Shown: positions 1 through 12,034, numbered from the stretch's first letter. The stretch: DNA of 64,000 nucleotides from Tetragonia tetragonoides (GCA_038025085.1 CM076147.1:36122766-36186765), one strand, 5' to 3'. The notes: a model not told the origin generated them from the sequence alone. Translations and numbers: made by a program.

Positions 1-294
1 AAAAATGAAGAGTTTGAGAAGTTGGATATGTGTAAAGTTTAATTTTTGAAAGTGATTGCGCCGTTGTACGAATCTGATAAAAATTTACGAAGTTCAAGAA
101 ATAAAATGATAATATTAGACGAAATTACACTCTTTAGATTCATATAGATGTGAATTTATTATATTTTGGATTGCTAGATTTGAAGTTTTATATTAGGGAG
201 TAATTATATTGCCTATATAATCGCTATGATGTGAATTATACTATCTTAATCATTGTATTTTGTTGGGTGACATGCCATATATATATATATATAT
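1..294. other. AT-rich stretch, no gene seen
   Basis: AT-rich sequence without a recognisable coding frame. It closes with a short (AT)n tract at about 275-294, just before the first copy of the 0.43 kb tandem repeat. If the Helitron-like 3' end near 1602 belongs to one long element, this stretch may be inside it, but I could not find a 5' end. Confidence 0.5.
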
Positions 295-1140
295 AAAAGT
301 GAGTCTATTTCGTGTGGTCACGACACGTAGGATGCCACGCAAGCGTTTAAAATCGTGTGGGCATGACACCTAAGGTGCTACGTAAGCGCCAAGTTCGCGT
401 GGGGATGACACGTATGTCGCCACTTAAGCTTCCATCCAAGTGTGTCAAGCATTAATTAATAATCATTATGGACTTCATAAATACAACCTATTATATTTAT
501 TATCATATTGTTAAGATTATAAAATAAAATAACTTTTGTTACGCAACTTTAAAAATTATAATTCTTCCTCCATTCGATCAGGTTCGGAAAATACTTCAAA
601 ATAAGATGCATAATGTACTATGTCTTATAAAGTTGGGTTCTTTTCGTGGGAGGATGACATGTGAGACGCTACATGGGAGGGATATATTTGTGTGAAGATA
701 ACACATAGGCGTCACATCGGTATACGTATAAAGTGAGTCCAATTCGTGTGGGCACGACACGTAGGACGCCACGTATAAGGTGTAAATTCGGGTGATGATG
801 ACCCCTAAGCTTGCCACGTAAGCAAAGCTTGCCACATAGCCTAACAACTCATCATCAAAGTGTCACTCATTAATGTCTTATCATTAAATGACTTTATTAC
901 ATATTTATTAGCTTTTTTATATTACAAAATAAAATAAAAAAAACTTTAGTTACGTAAGTCAAAAAAATTATAAATCTTACTTCAATGGATTAGATTTGAA
1001 AAAATCATCAAAATGAGATATATGTCTTACAAAAGTTGGTCATTTCCTGGCGGTGATGACATGTAGGATGACACTTAAGAGGACATGTTCGTGTGAAGAT
1101 TACATGTAGATGCCACATGTGTACAACTTGGTTAAATAAC
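295..1140. repeat. Diverged tandem duplication, two copies of ~0.41-0.43 kb
   Basis: Copy 1 runs from about 295 to 729 and copy 2 from about 730 to 1140. Matching landmarks are the GTGAGTC..TTCGTGTGG block (298 and 732), the TTC..ATTCGATCAG/GGATTAGATT block (about 565 and 985) and the AAAGTTGG..GATGACATG block (628 and 1038), offsets of about 411-434 bases. Both copies carry several CACGACACGTAGG-like motifs. The copies differ by many substitutions and small gaps, so the duplication is old. No coding capacity is seen. Confidence 0.7.
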
Positions 1141-1574
1141 AATAAATGACACTTCTAACAATACCGGCCTTAACTATTTGATGTCATATGTATGTAACTT
1201 GACCTTTAATATTTTATAGCATAAATAAAATTTATTTAAGTGGTACGTTTCTACATGATCTACTTAACTAATCTCAATTGGATTAAACTAAAATTGGACT
1301 AATAATAAATTGAGAAAATAAAGTCTTAGTATACTCGAAGAAAGGTTTATTAATCTTTATCTTTTTTTTCTTTTTAGAATTTTGATGTAGGCTAAAATTA
1401 TATTTATAAATCAATCTTTTTTACATTCATTCTAATTTTGATGTAGATCGATTTAAAGGGACATTTCATACCAAAAATATTAAAATAATCAAATGTAGAA
1501 TTAGTCGTGCAGTATAAAACAGGCATGAGATATCACTTAGGAAGTTATTTTCGTTTTCGAGAGGTGATCACGAG

Positions 1575-1603
1575 TCCGTGCGGAGCACGGAGATAAAACT
1601 AGT
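1575..1603 (+). mobile_element. Helitron-like 3' terminus
   Basis: A perfect 7-bp stem with a 3-base loop (TCCGTGC GGA GCACGGA, 1575-1591) is followed seven bases later by CTAG (1599-1602) and then T. A short GC-rich hairpin just before CTRR and insertion next to T is the recognised 3' end of plant Helitrons. The element would extend leftward and may include the tandem repeat at 295-1140. Its 5' end (a TC after A) was not identified and no helicase coding sequence is visible, so it would be non-autonomous. Confidence 0.6.
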
Positions 1604-1890
1604 ATATATATTTGGGTAAGAGCGTTGATTAGGTGATATGTGTCACATTCTTTATGGCTATTGTTTTTCCTTTTTATTTTGTCATTATGATTTTTATGGT
1701 GATCATTAATAAGTTTATGTATTAAATATAATAATAAAAGTCGCTATTTAATACTTGACCATATTTTAATTTAAATATTATTTTGGGTCATTACTTTTAT
1801 TAATTTTTATATTTACAAGCTTAAGAGCACTTAATATCGCCACTTTTATTGAGTTTTATAATTGTGGAAAAAAAAGTATTTTGACATGGC
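1604..1890. other. AT-rich spacer, nothing recognised
   Basis: AT-rich sequence between the Helitron-like end and the next tandem repeat. No coding frame, inverted-repeat ends or RNA gene could be seen. Confidence 0.4.
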
Positions 1891-1892
1891 AA

Positions 1893-2275
1893 TATATTTT
1901 AGGGGATAAGTGTGTGTAATATGATGAGGGTTACATATAGAACGAGTCAAAATTTTTATTAAGTTATATATTGTGGATATTACGTGCTAGGTGATATTTG
2001 ATTGATATTTGACAAATATTTAATTTGCGGCGATAAGTGTAGGTGACGTGACAACAAACATGTCACTAATATTTATTTGCCTAATTTTACAGGGATTAGC
2101 GCATGTGTGACAATGGTTACATATAAAGTCATCATTTTCAAGTTGTAATATAGTTGTGGGTATTACATGATAGGTGATATTTGACTAATATTTGCGGGGA
2201 TAACCGTAAGTTATGTGACAATTAACATGTGACTGATATTTGTGAAATAAGGATTGCAAGTAACGTGACAAGTGT
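1893..2275. repeat. Tandem duplication, two copies of ~187 bp
   Basis: Two diverged copies are offset by about 187 bases. Shared landmarks are GGTTACATATA (1928 and 2115), TATTACRTGMTAGGTGATATTTG (about 1978 and 2161) and the GTGACAA..ACATGTSACTRATATTT block. The second copy lacks about 15 bases. AT-rich, no coding potential; probably the interior of an old transposable element. Confidence 0.6.
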
Positions 2276-3294
2276 CACAATTTGATTGGACATTAACTTT
2301 TTTCTCTTTTTGTTTTTATTTTGGTGAGAAATTAGTTGTCAACATCCTATAGGGTAATTGTTATAGCCTATTCATATTCCTTTTTTTTTCTTTAGATAGA
2401 ATTACATTAATACAATCTAAAATGACTTTAATTTCCAGTTTTAATATTTTCAACACAATAAAAACTCTTATTGGATATAGATCAAATGATGAGTATTTGG
2501 GGGAATAAATCCACATGATATAATAATGGTTAGATAGTTGTGGGTATAAACGCAAGTAACATACAAGGGTCATATTTTGATGAATTAGATATTATTTTTT
2601 TCTTTTTTTCTTCTAGATAGTGGACAATGGACTTTGGAAATTATTTCTACCTCAAGTTTGTTATCCTCTGCTTTTGCAGTGTAGACTCCACTTCTCCTCA
2701 TTTCCTCTATCTTGAATTGGTGTTCATTGAGCTATTATTTAGTCATAATTAATCTCCAAATCTTAATAGACTTATATTTTCTTGTTACATATAAACATGT
2801 AAGTTGATGTGTACGTACGTGTTTCAAAAATATATAGTAATGTGTTGTGTCTGATTTCTAAATATTGTGGCAAGTTCAATCACTGTACGAGAAGCAATGA
2901 TGATGAGAAACAACAAATGAAGGAGGCCTCAAACATTTCAAGGCGATTCAAATGTCATAAAAGGACTTGAGGAGAAGCTATTATCCCAACTCCGTTGACG
3001 ATGACATAACATCGTTACGAAAATTCATAGCATACTGTAATACGATATAGTCAATTAAGTAGCTGATTGTGCAGGTTATGCAATTAGAGAAACCTTTATT
3101 ATTAATCTTCTTTGTAGACCAAATTTTGACAAAGGACCACTATAGTTCTATGACCATGCAAATTTGCACCCCAATAAAAAAAAAAAAAACACATATACAC
3201 CTAAAAACATAAAATTAGAAAATCAAAAGATATTTTTTCTTTCGCAATTTGTCATTTTGGTTTGGTTTTATACCAAATTCCCCTTTTGTAATCA
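2276..3294. other. Intergenic, no gene seen
   Basis: AT-rich intergenic DNA with scattered homopolymer runs. Only short open frames occur here, none with codon structure or a recognisable product. Confidence 0.4.
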
Positions 3295-3297
3295 ATA

Positions 3298-3530
3298 AGG
3301 GATTTGTGTAAGTGGTTTAGCACTCTTATCCCTTAAATAAGGCTGTGTGAGTTCCAATCTTGCGAATGGAGAAATTACTTATTGGGAGCACTTTTATTCC
3401 TTAAACAAGGTTGTGTGGGTTCCAATCTTGCGAATGGAGAAATTACTTATTGGGAGCACTTTACCAATTCATAGGCCGATGCGGTGCGAACAAGAATAAT
3501 CTTAGCTGAAAGGTTTTAGGTAACTGTGGT
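3298..3530 (+). mobile_element. tRNA-derived SINE with internal tandem duplication
   Basis: An A-box-like stretch (TAAGTGGTTTAGCAC, near 3309) and a B-box-like stretch (GAGTTCCAATCTTGCG, near 3349) have the spacing of a tRNA-derived pol III promoter. They are followed by GAATGGAG and then by a GCGGTGCGAA..AATAATC body of the kind seen in dicot SINEs. A 68-bp piece containing the B-box is duplicated in tandem (about 3322-3389 and 3390-3457). No clear 3' tail or target-site duplication was resolved. Confidence 0.55.
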
Positions 3531-4545
3531 TAAGGCCATGTTCTCTTCAACGGAATAGTGCGGGACAGTGAGGAACGGAACGGAACGGTGCGGTGCGGAT
3601 AATGGAAGCAATTGTGAAACAAAATAAAGTACGAAATGTGAAACGACGCGGAACGAAACGGATTAGAACGGAACAAAATGCAACATGTAAACGACGAAAA
3701 GAACAACGCATAAACCAAAAAAAAAAAAAAAACCAAAAAAAAAAAACCTTTTGTATACTTTTCCATCCTTCAAAAGGGAGAAAAGAAAAAGAAGAAAGAA
3801 AACGTGTTTTGCTCTTGAAATCGTGTGCTTGAGCGATGCGACTTGCACTGAAGAGAAACACAAAGTGCTCACGGTACGTCTCAATGATCAGTCGGTTTCA
3901 TTTTCATATAAAATCATTTGTAATATAATGAGTTTCACCTCTCAATCTCTCAACACAATCAAGAGAAATCAAGCATCACACTAAATTCATTCATTCAACA
4001 TTGCTTGAAGTATCAACTCAGAGAACTAACAGCCAACTGGGTATGTAAATTTCCCTCGATTTTGATTCCTTTTTAAATTCGTTTCTGTTCATGATTTATT
4101 TTGAATGATGAGAGATTTATGTTCATAAATTAGATAATCTTGAATAGGGATAGGGTTTTTCGGGTAATTATTTGGTGGGTATGTTCTTAGTGAGTATTTA
4201 GTTGCATAATTTTGTTGATTTTTTTTTTGTGTGTTTTGGCTCTATTGATTATTACATAATAATTTTAGATCAACTTTATTTTGCTTTGAAATTGGGTGCA
4301 TTGTTGATTGATGGCAGTAGATATTCTTGTGCATGAAGTTTTTGGAATTGAGGAAGTTTCCATGGGTATTTTTCAATTTGTTTTGTTCCAAAAATTAATT
4401 GTAGAATGGAGTTTGGTATAAGCTATAGTACATTAGTACTAACTTTGATGATTACCAGATCTTATATATTTTTTTCCCACTTCTCAATTTAGATTTCACC
4501 GCATCCTTGTTGTAAGTGTAAAGAATTAAAGTTCAAATGGGCAAT
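3531..4545. other. Intergenic with a possible 5' leader exon
   Basis: A GGAACGG-rich patch (3570-3680) and an A-rich tract (3717-3748) are followed by a CT/CA-rich stretch at about 3750-4040. This ends in CTGGGTATGTAAAT, a plausible splice donor, and then in T-rich sequence resembling a first intron. It looks like an untranslated first exon, but no coding exon that could join it was identified, so no gene is called. Confidence 0.3.
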
Positions 4546-6040
4546 TAAAAATAGTGTAGGAGTTACATGATCCAACAACCAGCAGGATTATGTGGAATCT
4601 AAACTCAATTAGGTTCCAAACCCTTATTAAAAGTCATGATTGGATCCAGCAACCAGCAGGATTATGTGGATCCTAAACTCAATTAGGTTCCAAACACTTA
4701 TTAGAAGTCAGGATTGAAATGCAACACATCAAGCCAATACATGAATTAACAAAACTGAGTATGTCGTGATGTGTGATCTATTCAGCCATATGATGATTGA
4801 TCATATGGTGCTTGGAGGGTACTTATAAACAAGGTAGCACAAGTACGGGTACGCGGACACGCGGACACAGGACACGGGACACGACAATTCTCAAAATCCC
4901 GGATACGCGGACACGTCAAAGAAAACACTAGATATATTAAAGAAAACAGAAAATGATATTCCCACATGTAGTAATTGTGCCTTGAAAAGAGTGAACAGTG
5001 AAGATAGAGAGAGAGAACTAGAAGAAGTGTTGGCAGAATGGAGGAATTTTAGGGTTTAGAAAAACTTTTAGAGAGAGAGAACCAGACGAAGTGTCCCAAG
5101 TGTCCAAGGCGTGTCAAAGTGTCCACGTTTGGACACGGGACACGGCACCCATATGGAGTGTCCGTGCTTCCTTGCTTATAAATGTAAGATGAGTTGACTC
5201 TAACAGTATTAGGATTCTTTATTGCTAAGATTCTGTCTCTAGGAGATTTTACTGTTTGTAGTTAAGACGGAGTTTATCTGTAGACTGTAGTTGATCTTTT
5301 CTCAGTATAGTTGACAACATTAGGATGTTAGGTCCTTAGAAAAAGGCTTTTGCTGTATTCTGCTGAAAATATAGAAGTATCAATTTGTCTGTTGTAAAAG
5401 TTCATTCTGCAAAAGTCATGTAAGCTGTCATCCCAGATATTCCTGTCCTTCAAAACCCTCATTGCCTCCTGTGAACACATGATGCACCTGAATTCTGCCT
5501 CAGAGATGATAATGAGAATCTTGTCCCCCTTCTTGAGTCTCTCTTTGCCCTCTGTGTAATCTAGAAAATACCGGAGTTGAGTGTCAAGCTACTACTGAAA
5601 TGTTACCTCAACTGTGAAGTGCTACCACAGCTGCGGAAAGACCAACTCCAGGAGCCAGCCTCTGAAGTGTTACCTCATTTGTGAAGTGGCACCCTAGCAG
5701 TAGCAGGTTTCACATCGCATTCACTTAGCTTCAAACCCTTACCTTAGTTACCTATACTTTCATGTTTCATCTTTCTATTAGTGCCTTTCCACCCAAATGT
5801 ATATGGAGAGTTGGACATTAGCCCTTAATTCAATCTTAATCCATCTGTTTCGAGCTTACTCTTAGCTCAAGTATGAGATACAATTAGGTGATGGATGAAC
5901 TCCCCTACAGGTGGGATCCCAAGATCTAGGACCCTAAGGTTCTCAATAAAAGCATGGAAGCATCAATAAAAGCTTGAGCTACTGCTTTTGGGATATACTT
6001 AATCAGGCAAATTTTGTAGCACCCCCTACCTTTTTTTTCT
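4546..6040 (-). pseudogene. Broken 3-ketoacyl-CoA synthase copy with its 3' flank
   Basis: The minus strand matches the intact KCS gene at 12035-13402 over its C-terminal part, roughly residues 270-440, plus part of the 3' flank. Examples are GTCATCCCAGA..TTCCTGTCCTTCAA (near 5430) against the equivalent near 12137, and the block encoding the PKAAAQAF region at 5985-6030 against 12545-12600. Frameshifts, in-frame stops and gaps are throughout. A short segment around the GNTS catalytic region is present twice (near 5600 and 5665). The downstream flank (4558-4760, two tandem copies of ~100 bp) matches 11892-12030. The N-terminal half, including the active-site Cys, is absent. It cannot make an enzyme. 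Confidence 0.85.
4830..5174. mobile_element. hAT-type non-autonomous transposon, 345 bp, perfect 8-bp TSD
   Basis: The element starts CAAGGTAGCAC (4830-4840) and ends GTGCTTCCTTG (5164-5174), terminal inverted repeats matching at 10 of 11 positions. It is flanked on both sides by the direct repeat CTTATAAA (4822-4829 and 5175-5182). An 8-bp duplication and CA..G termini are typical of hAT elements. Both subterminal regions are packed with GGACACG/CGCGGACAC motifs, probable transposase binding repeats. There is no transposase ORF. It lies in the 3' flank of the KCS pseudogene, so it inserted after that copy was made. Confidence 0.85.
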
Positions 6041-6066
6041 TATAGAAACACTTGATTGACTCATAG

Positions 6067-6378
6067 TTAGAGGAAAATGGTCAAGAAGCAGGTTTTGAGG
6101 AAATGCTGCAAACATCTGGTATTTCTGACGAACAGCGACCTAGTCTGGAGCTGATGGTTGTAAGTTGTGAAGAATGGGTCTTTTGTGTATACAAATTAAT
6201 TGACAACAATGCTATTCATGTTCTTTACCTTGAAGAGCTGCTGGATGATGTTGATGAAAATGGTGCTCACGCTCCAACCCATTCAGATGTTATTAAGTTT
6301 AAGCATGGATTAAGGGCTCATGAAAACGGCATGCGTAATACTAAACTGATTGTTATTGTCAGTATGGTTGTGTATTAA
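6067..6378 (+). pseudogene. Orphan exon-like open frame, unrecognised
   Basis: After an AG (CATAG at 6061-6066) an open frame runs for about 100 codons, with a Met at 6103. It is charged and rich in E, D and L in a way that resembles genuine coding sequence (for example FEEMLQTSGISDEQ and LEELLDDVDENGAHAP). I do not recognise the family. It stops at 6376-6378 and no flanking exons were found; a KCS pseudogene lies on one side and LINE debris on the other. Most likely a decayed or transposed exon of a gene whose remainder is missing. A short real gene is less likely. Confidence 0.35.
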
Positions 6379-6603
6379 AGATGCTATCATGGTGGTGAAT
6401 AGTATGTTTTCCTTTTTGAGGGTTGCGCAATTGGGGTTCACATGGTAAGACTTGAGGTAAATTATCATATAGTCCTTGAAATTGGTCAATGTACTGATTT
6501 CATTTTCTATGCCAATGTTCGTAGATATGGTTTTAGCTAAGTTTCTTATAGGAAATAACTCCCCTCCTTACTGTTCTAAACACCATTCATCTTGTTCCTA
6601 GTG
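6379..6603. other. Short intergenic spacer
   Basis: No recognisable feature between the exon-like frame and the LINE fragment. Confidence 0.3.
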
Positions 6604-7307
6604 ACGATTCTCTGGTTTGCGTTGGAGGCTCTTCTCATGCAAATCCTTCCTTCAATATCTCGGCATTCTCTCACTAGACCCTCATTTCCCTTTAGCTAAT
6701 TACATTTGGAAGTCTAAAGTCTCTTTGAAGGTGCGCACATTTGTTTGGATTATGGTATTGGGTAGGCCGAACAGATATGCTGCAATGGAGGCAACCCATG
6801 GGTGGGTTTTGTTAACTGACGTTTGTGTGATGTGTAACTAGGCGAGTGAGAGCTGCTTGCACTTGTTTGTGTTGTGTGATCTTCTTAGGCTGTTTCATGT
6901 GGGACGATTTGCTTACCCTGCTACAGTTGGATAGTTTCTACAGATTTGTTTGTACATATGGGGCGGAGGAAGGAGGGCAAATTATTGTGGTGTTGCATGT
7001 ATGGCTATCTTTTGGTGTCTTTGGTTAGAGAGGAACGCGTGGGTCTTTACTGGTCACTGACCTGCTGGCGTTGTTTGGGATCGGGTGGTGTAATTGGCTT
7101 CTCTTTGGGCCATGGTGGCTGGGCTTTAGGGAATGTCCCCTACAGATGTTCAGCACATATGGGGTGATTTGATATCTAGTTAGATATACGTTTCACATTG
7201 AGGACTCCTTGTCCTCTACTTTGTACTGTTACACTTCGTTCTTTAAGTAAAAGTATCAAAGCTAAACTTGTTGGTATTTAACAAAAAAAATAAAAAAAAT
7301 AAAAAAA
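6604..7307 (+). mobile_element. LINE (non-LTR retrotransposon) 3' fragment, decayed
   Basis: Conceptual translation in shifting frames gives the C-terminal zinc-binding (zf-RVT) region of plant L1-type ORF2: FPLANYIWKSKVSLKVRTFVW, then DVCVMCN, a SCxHLFxxC-like stretch, CLWLERNA and WDRVV. Stops and frameshifts interrupt it at about 6839 and again downstream. An A-rich tract (7281-7307) could be the remains of the poly(A) tail. Only the last part of ORF2 remains; the reverse transcriptase core and ORF1 are absent. Strongly 5'-truncated, as usual for LINE insertions. Confidence 0.7.
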
Positions 7308-9000
7308 TGCCATGGGGAATTAACCAGCTTAATTGTTTTCTCTCAGTCCTAAAGAAATTGGTGATAGCAACCAACCTTATTACAGTTATTGGGCCCTTTG
7401 TCTTCACTTTGGCCCAGAAAGGAGACCTCTTGTTGACATGGGAACACACTCTATAGTTTATAACTTATAAAGGAACCAGAAGCTCCAGAACATTACTCAC
7501 ATAGAACAAGTGTTGCATGTCATGAACTCCCCACGATGATTGTCCTCCTCAGGCCAAAGATTTTCCCTAGGCAATATTTTTTAGAGTCACAGCCCCCATT
7601 ACCAGTTTACCACTACTACCCATTGTTGCCACCACCAGCCTTTAACCCATCGTTGCCACTACCATCCATTGCCCCATGTTGCCGCTACCAACCATGGCTG
7701 CAGCTGGAACTAAGAATCACAGAGTCTGAACAGTACACAGTACAAAGGGAACTTGGTTATAAATGCCTGAAGTACACAGTACAAAGGAAGTTGAAGCCCT
7801 GACGGTCCTAAAAGCTATCCTTTGCTAAGTTCAATATTTCAATTGTCTTTTAATGTGAGTGGAGTTTCTAGAAAAAGGGTTCTTGGCAGAATTTGTTATT
7901 GCAGCAGTTGTAAGGATACACTTGAGCTGACCAGGATAGTTATTTGGCTCTATGCCCGCCCCCCCCCCCCCTGCTCTATTTTTTTTGTTAAATTTTATTT
8001 TTTATTTGCAACTTCGTTGCCTCTAAGTAAACAGAAAATATGATGAATATAAATATATGTTGAGGAATCACGGGTTTATTTTCTCTGAATATCTGACTGT
8101 CCCTAGTTTAATGGATAGAAATGTCCACATACTAGTGTACATAGTTACAAACTGTTAAGGTGGTAGTTTTGAATTTATTAGTCATTACCAGGTTCGACCT
8201 ATCAGTCAGGATGATTATACACCTACTGTGTACAGTTAACTTTTGAAGACAATGACAATGTCATGTGGAATTAGGAGCTCATTGTGGTTGAATTATGAAT
8301 CTATGAAACTTGTGTAACATGCTAATTTATTGAGATTCAACAAAGATGTCAGGTCGTCATTTTCTATGTATCTAGGTTACTTGTAGAACATGAGGAGGAT
8401 ATATGACTTTATTTAAGGCTAGAATGTATTCTTTGGTGAACTGCTGGATAAAATAAGTACTATTTGCATATTATTGGGATTTGTGGTTTGTGGCTAATTG
8501 TAAGACTGTGATGACAAAACTCTTGGTTTTCTGAGTCGATGACAAAATGGATCGTTGCACCCCCCAAAAAAGAAAAAGCAAAGAACACGACAGTGTAGAT
8601 CAATGATCATCAAGGTCTATGTTGTGCTTGCTAACGATGTTTATGAAAGTCAAGGGGTTAGATGCCATCAAGAGAATACATGATGTCCGGGTCCCTATCA
8701 ACCTGGGCTTATTTACCTATTTTATTGAGAATATCCGTATCATCCTGGGTAACTCCATTACTAGCAATGTAGCACCACAGACACAGATCTTTAAATGAAT
8801 TGTCCTTACTCCTCACAGACAAGACATGATGTTTTTGAGGTTGGGCCGGGGTGGGGAGACAGAGAGACTGCTTGGTTGAAACAAATTAAATTTATTTATC
8901 ACTACATTGTCTTTGAAGTGGAGATGGAAGTTGGGTATTGGTTTAACAATATACCATATTCCACTGGCAAGTGACATTTAGCATGAACCATCTCGTCACT
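7308..9000. other. Intergenic, small direct repeats and a poly-C run
   Basis: No gene recognised. A 12-base string (GTACACAGTACA) with its neighbours is duplicated near 7733 and 7780, and a C-run of about 13 lies near 7957-7970. The proline-rich frame at 7536-7802 has no supporting features. Confidence 0.35.
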
Positions 9001-11880
9001 GCCTTGAAACAGCATGGAAAATTTCTTAGTTTCTGGATCAATACTCTGTCACGAGGTAAGCTGAAGGCTTGATGAATAGCCTTGTATTTTAAGGTTAACC
9101 AGTAGTATGTACTTTACGGCCTTGTATGGTTTGCCGAAGGCTCTCTTCTCATGGGAAGTCATTATTTCAAAGGAACTGTCTTCACTTGTCTATCTCCTTG
9201 GAAGTTGTATGGCATATGTTTAGTTAACTTGGGTAAATGGGAGGAGGTGAGCGAAATATAGTGTCTTCATCATTTCTCGTGAGGTAAGCCCAAAGGCTTG
9301 ATAATTGTTTCCTTGATTGACATGGTGCTACTGCTAAATACCATTGAGTTACCTGTCCACTCCTACATAAGGCATAAGTTACATGCCATGTGAATAAGAT
9401 TGTGATATAGCATGGAAAGTTATACCTTGCAAAATGTTTTGTTTCAACCTCTCTCCCCTAATACATAATTTGGTAATCTCACAATTGGATCATTTACAAT
9501 TTTCTATGCTCATGTGTCACCAATATATATCCCAATATATTACAATTTTCACCTGTATAAATGCATCTTGCCTTGGACTGTAAAATTTAGGGAAGGCATA
9601 CTCAATGACATCCATCGTTTGGCATAACACTATTGTTACAGAGTTGAGAAGTGAGTGCAGATCAGTAACATCAAGTATCTGATAGCTTACTTGCACATGC
9701 TGCGAAATCCAAGCAAATAGGTGATTTAAAATTTTAAATCTGTCTTCTTTCCTAAGAGTTTAGCAAATGATGGGTACAGGACTACTCCTTTTCCTTTTCC
9801 TTCCTTATCAATGATGAGTGCATACTAGATAGATGAGTACAAACGTGTTTTGATGTCTGGACTGGGTTTTGGATTCTTGCTATGTAGATGTGAAGATCAA
9901 ACTAGGGCAAGGACTTCTAGGGGTTTTTATTTCAATGTAAGCATTTTTTGGCTTGTATATGTCTAATGTGAATAATTATGTGAATCTGGTTTCTGGAAAA
10001 TTACCTCTCATAGTGTTGCATACATGTTAGTCTATAGTTGGGGTGGGCATCATCTTTGTAAAGTAAGCCAATGATGAATGTCTGTCAGGAAGGTTATAGT
10101 GGCAGATTAGGGTATTATGCAGTAGCTTGCTTATGACACAATGAGTGGGGATGAGGTGGTTGCTGGAGCACGGGTTTGCTTTTCAAGCACTTCTAGTTAG
10201 GAGAAGAAGTGGTTGGGAAGGAAAGACTGACAAGGGGGAGGTAATGTCAAACTCCTTCCCCCTATCCCTTTCAGGTCCCGGACAGTTATAACCTATAACC
10301 TATTTGACTCATGTACGGGACAGTTAAACACAAATAGCTGTCTGGTTTTCATTCATTGTTTCTAGTGGAGATCATAGTCACAATTGATTACCATGCATCT
10401 GTAGCAGCAGTGATAATCAATGTATCCTTACAATCAAACTACTTTCTGTGAACAGGGAAGTAGTCAGAGGATTAAGATGGAGGTCATTTATTTATTTGCA
10501 AGATTGGGATTGCAATTTGTTCTACATTCACAGGATTTCAATGCTGTCTCTGTAACTCTGTTCCTATAATACCATTCCCTTCCTTTCATACTGGTAAAGT
10601 GGTTGTGCCCTTTTTCTTTGGTTGCTTAAATTGTTCAGTTGCCTTTGGCGGACAATGTGGCAACTAATGTGAAACCTGTGGTTAGATCCTATAAACATTT
10701 TAGTGGTGAGAACTTACTGGTTCAATGTCGTTGAGTGATTTTGACATTGTGTAATAGGACAAATGAATTGGTTTTCGTGTTTTAGAGGGCTTTAAGACTC
10801 AGGATATCTATATATGAGTTAAATAACACCATTCCCTTCCTTTCCTGCCATTGGTCTAAAGATCCACAATCTTGTGTACTACACTACCACTCTGATTTGA
10901 GTATTTCTTTCCCTCAGTAGAAGGGAAGGCCAATATGTATACCAGTCTAGAGGATCAACCTGTGAAAGTGAGCTCACAACTGTGTTAATTATTGTGTTTG
11001 TATGGACCTATGTTGAAAACATTAATGACCTGACATGCTTCATCTTGATATCTGGTTTTGCGGAAGTTATCTGAGCTATTTAGTTACTTTGGCAAAAATT
11101 GTGCTTGCCCGCACACCAGCTGACCTCCTAAGACCCTGCTATGGTGGTGTCTTGTGCTATGGGTGCTAAGGACAGTTGCTATATGCTCTCTTTATTTAGA
11201 GTGATTAGTATAGTCGGCATTTCATAAAAAAGTATGAAACACAAAAAATTTAAATAGTTTGCCTCCAAAAAAAAAAAAGTAGAAGGTGTTTGTGGTACAG
11301 CTCTTCAAAATGCAGAGACTGATCATGGGCTTTTAGGACAGTTAATTTGAAAGTCACGAAAATAGAGAGTAATACAACTACAAAGTAGTATGAGAAGGCA
11401 TTTCAATGATATTAACTCTTGTGTGATCCATTTATGTTTGTGGAGGTCCCGAAGTTTTTATTATAATCATGTGTGATGATTGCTTATCTTTTGTGGATAT
11501 TAATTGGGCAGCAGTTACAGCACCATGGGGCTGAAAGATGGAGGTTCTGGTGGCATGTTAAGAGGATCCAGCATGGTGGAGTTTGTTCTTCCTGCTTTAA
11601 GGACATGGACTATCTTGACTTTCTGATCTGCCGAACAACTCAGATCCTGGTCACAGTAGAGTTGCATTTGACGGCAGAACACTGCAGCTTATATGAAGTT
11701 TCTGCCCTGGAAAGGTTAGTATGTTGATAGACAGTGCCTTGATGATTCACTGCAGAATTTCTACTGTTGGATAAAGATAATTCTTTTGAGAAAATAGTTG
11801 AGAAAATGAAGCTACTTACCTTTGATCTAAACCAATATAAAATAGATTCATTTATTAATTCATCCTGATTTCAGGTAAAT
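9001..11880. other. Intergenic, no gene recognised
   Basis: Unique-looking, moderately AT-rich DNA. A short diverged duplication (GAGGTAAGC..AAGGCTTGAT, near 9055 and 9285) is visible. An 84-codon frame at 11473-11727 has no recognisable domain and is not called. The stretch could hold introns or exons of a decayed gene, but I could not assemble one. Confidence 0.35.
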
Positions 11881-12034
11881 AAGATCAGTGTAAGAGTTAC
11901 ATGGTCCTATGACCATAAATGACTGAGGAACCTAAACTTTTCAAGTAAGTACCAAACATATGCTAAAAATCATGATTAAATAATGCAACATATATGAAAA
12001 ACAGATACATGAACAAGTTGGTATTTCTTGTATC

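Noticed and set aside
3539..3700. GGCCATGTTCTCTTC end suggesting a Tourist-like element with GGAACGG repeats
   Set aside because: Only one end is visible; no inverted partner or TAA duplication found.
7536..7802. Proline-rich 88-codon frame
   Set aside because: No signal peptide or repeat typical of wall proteins and no splice context; composition follows a CCACCA-rich patch.
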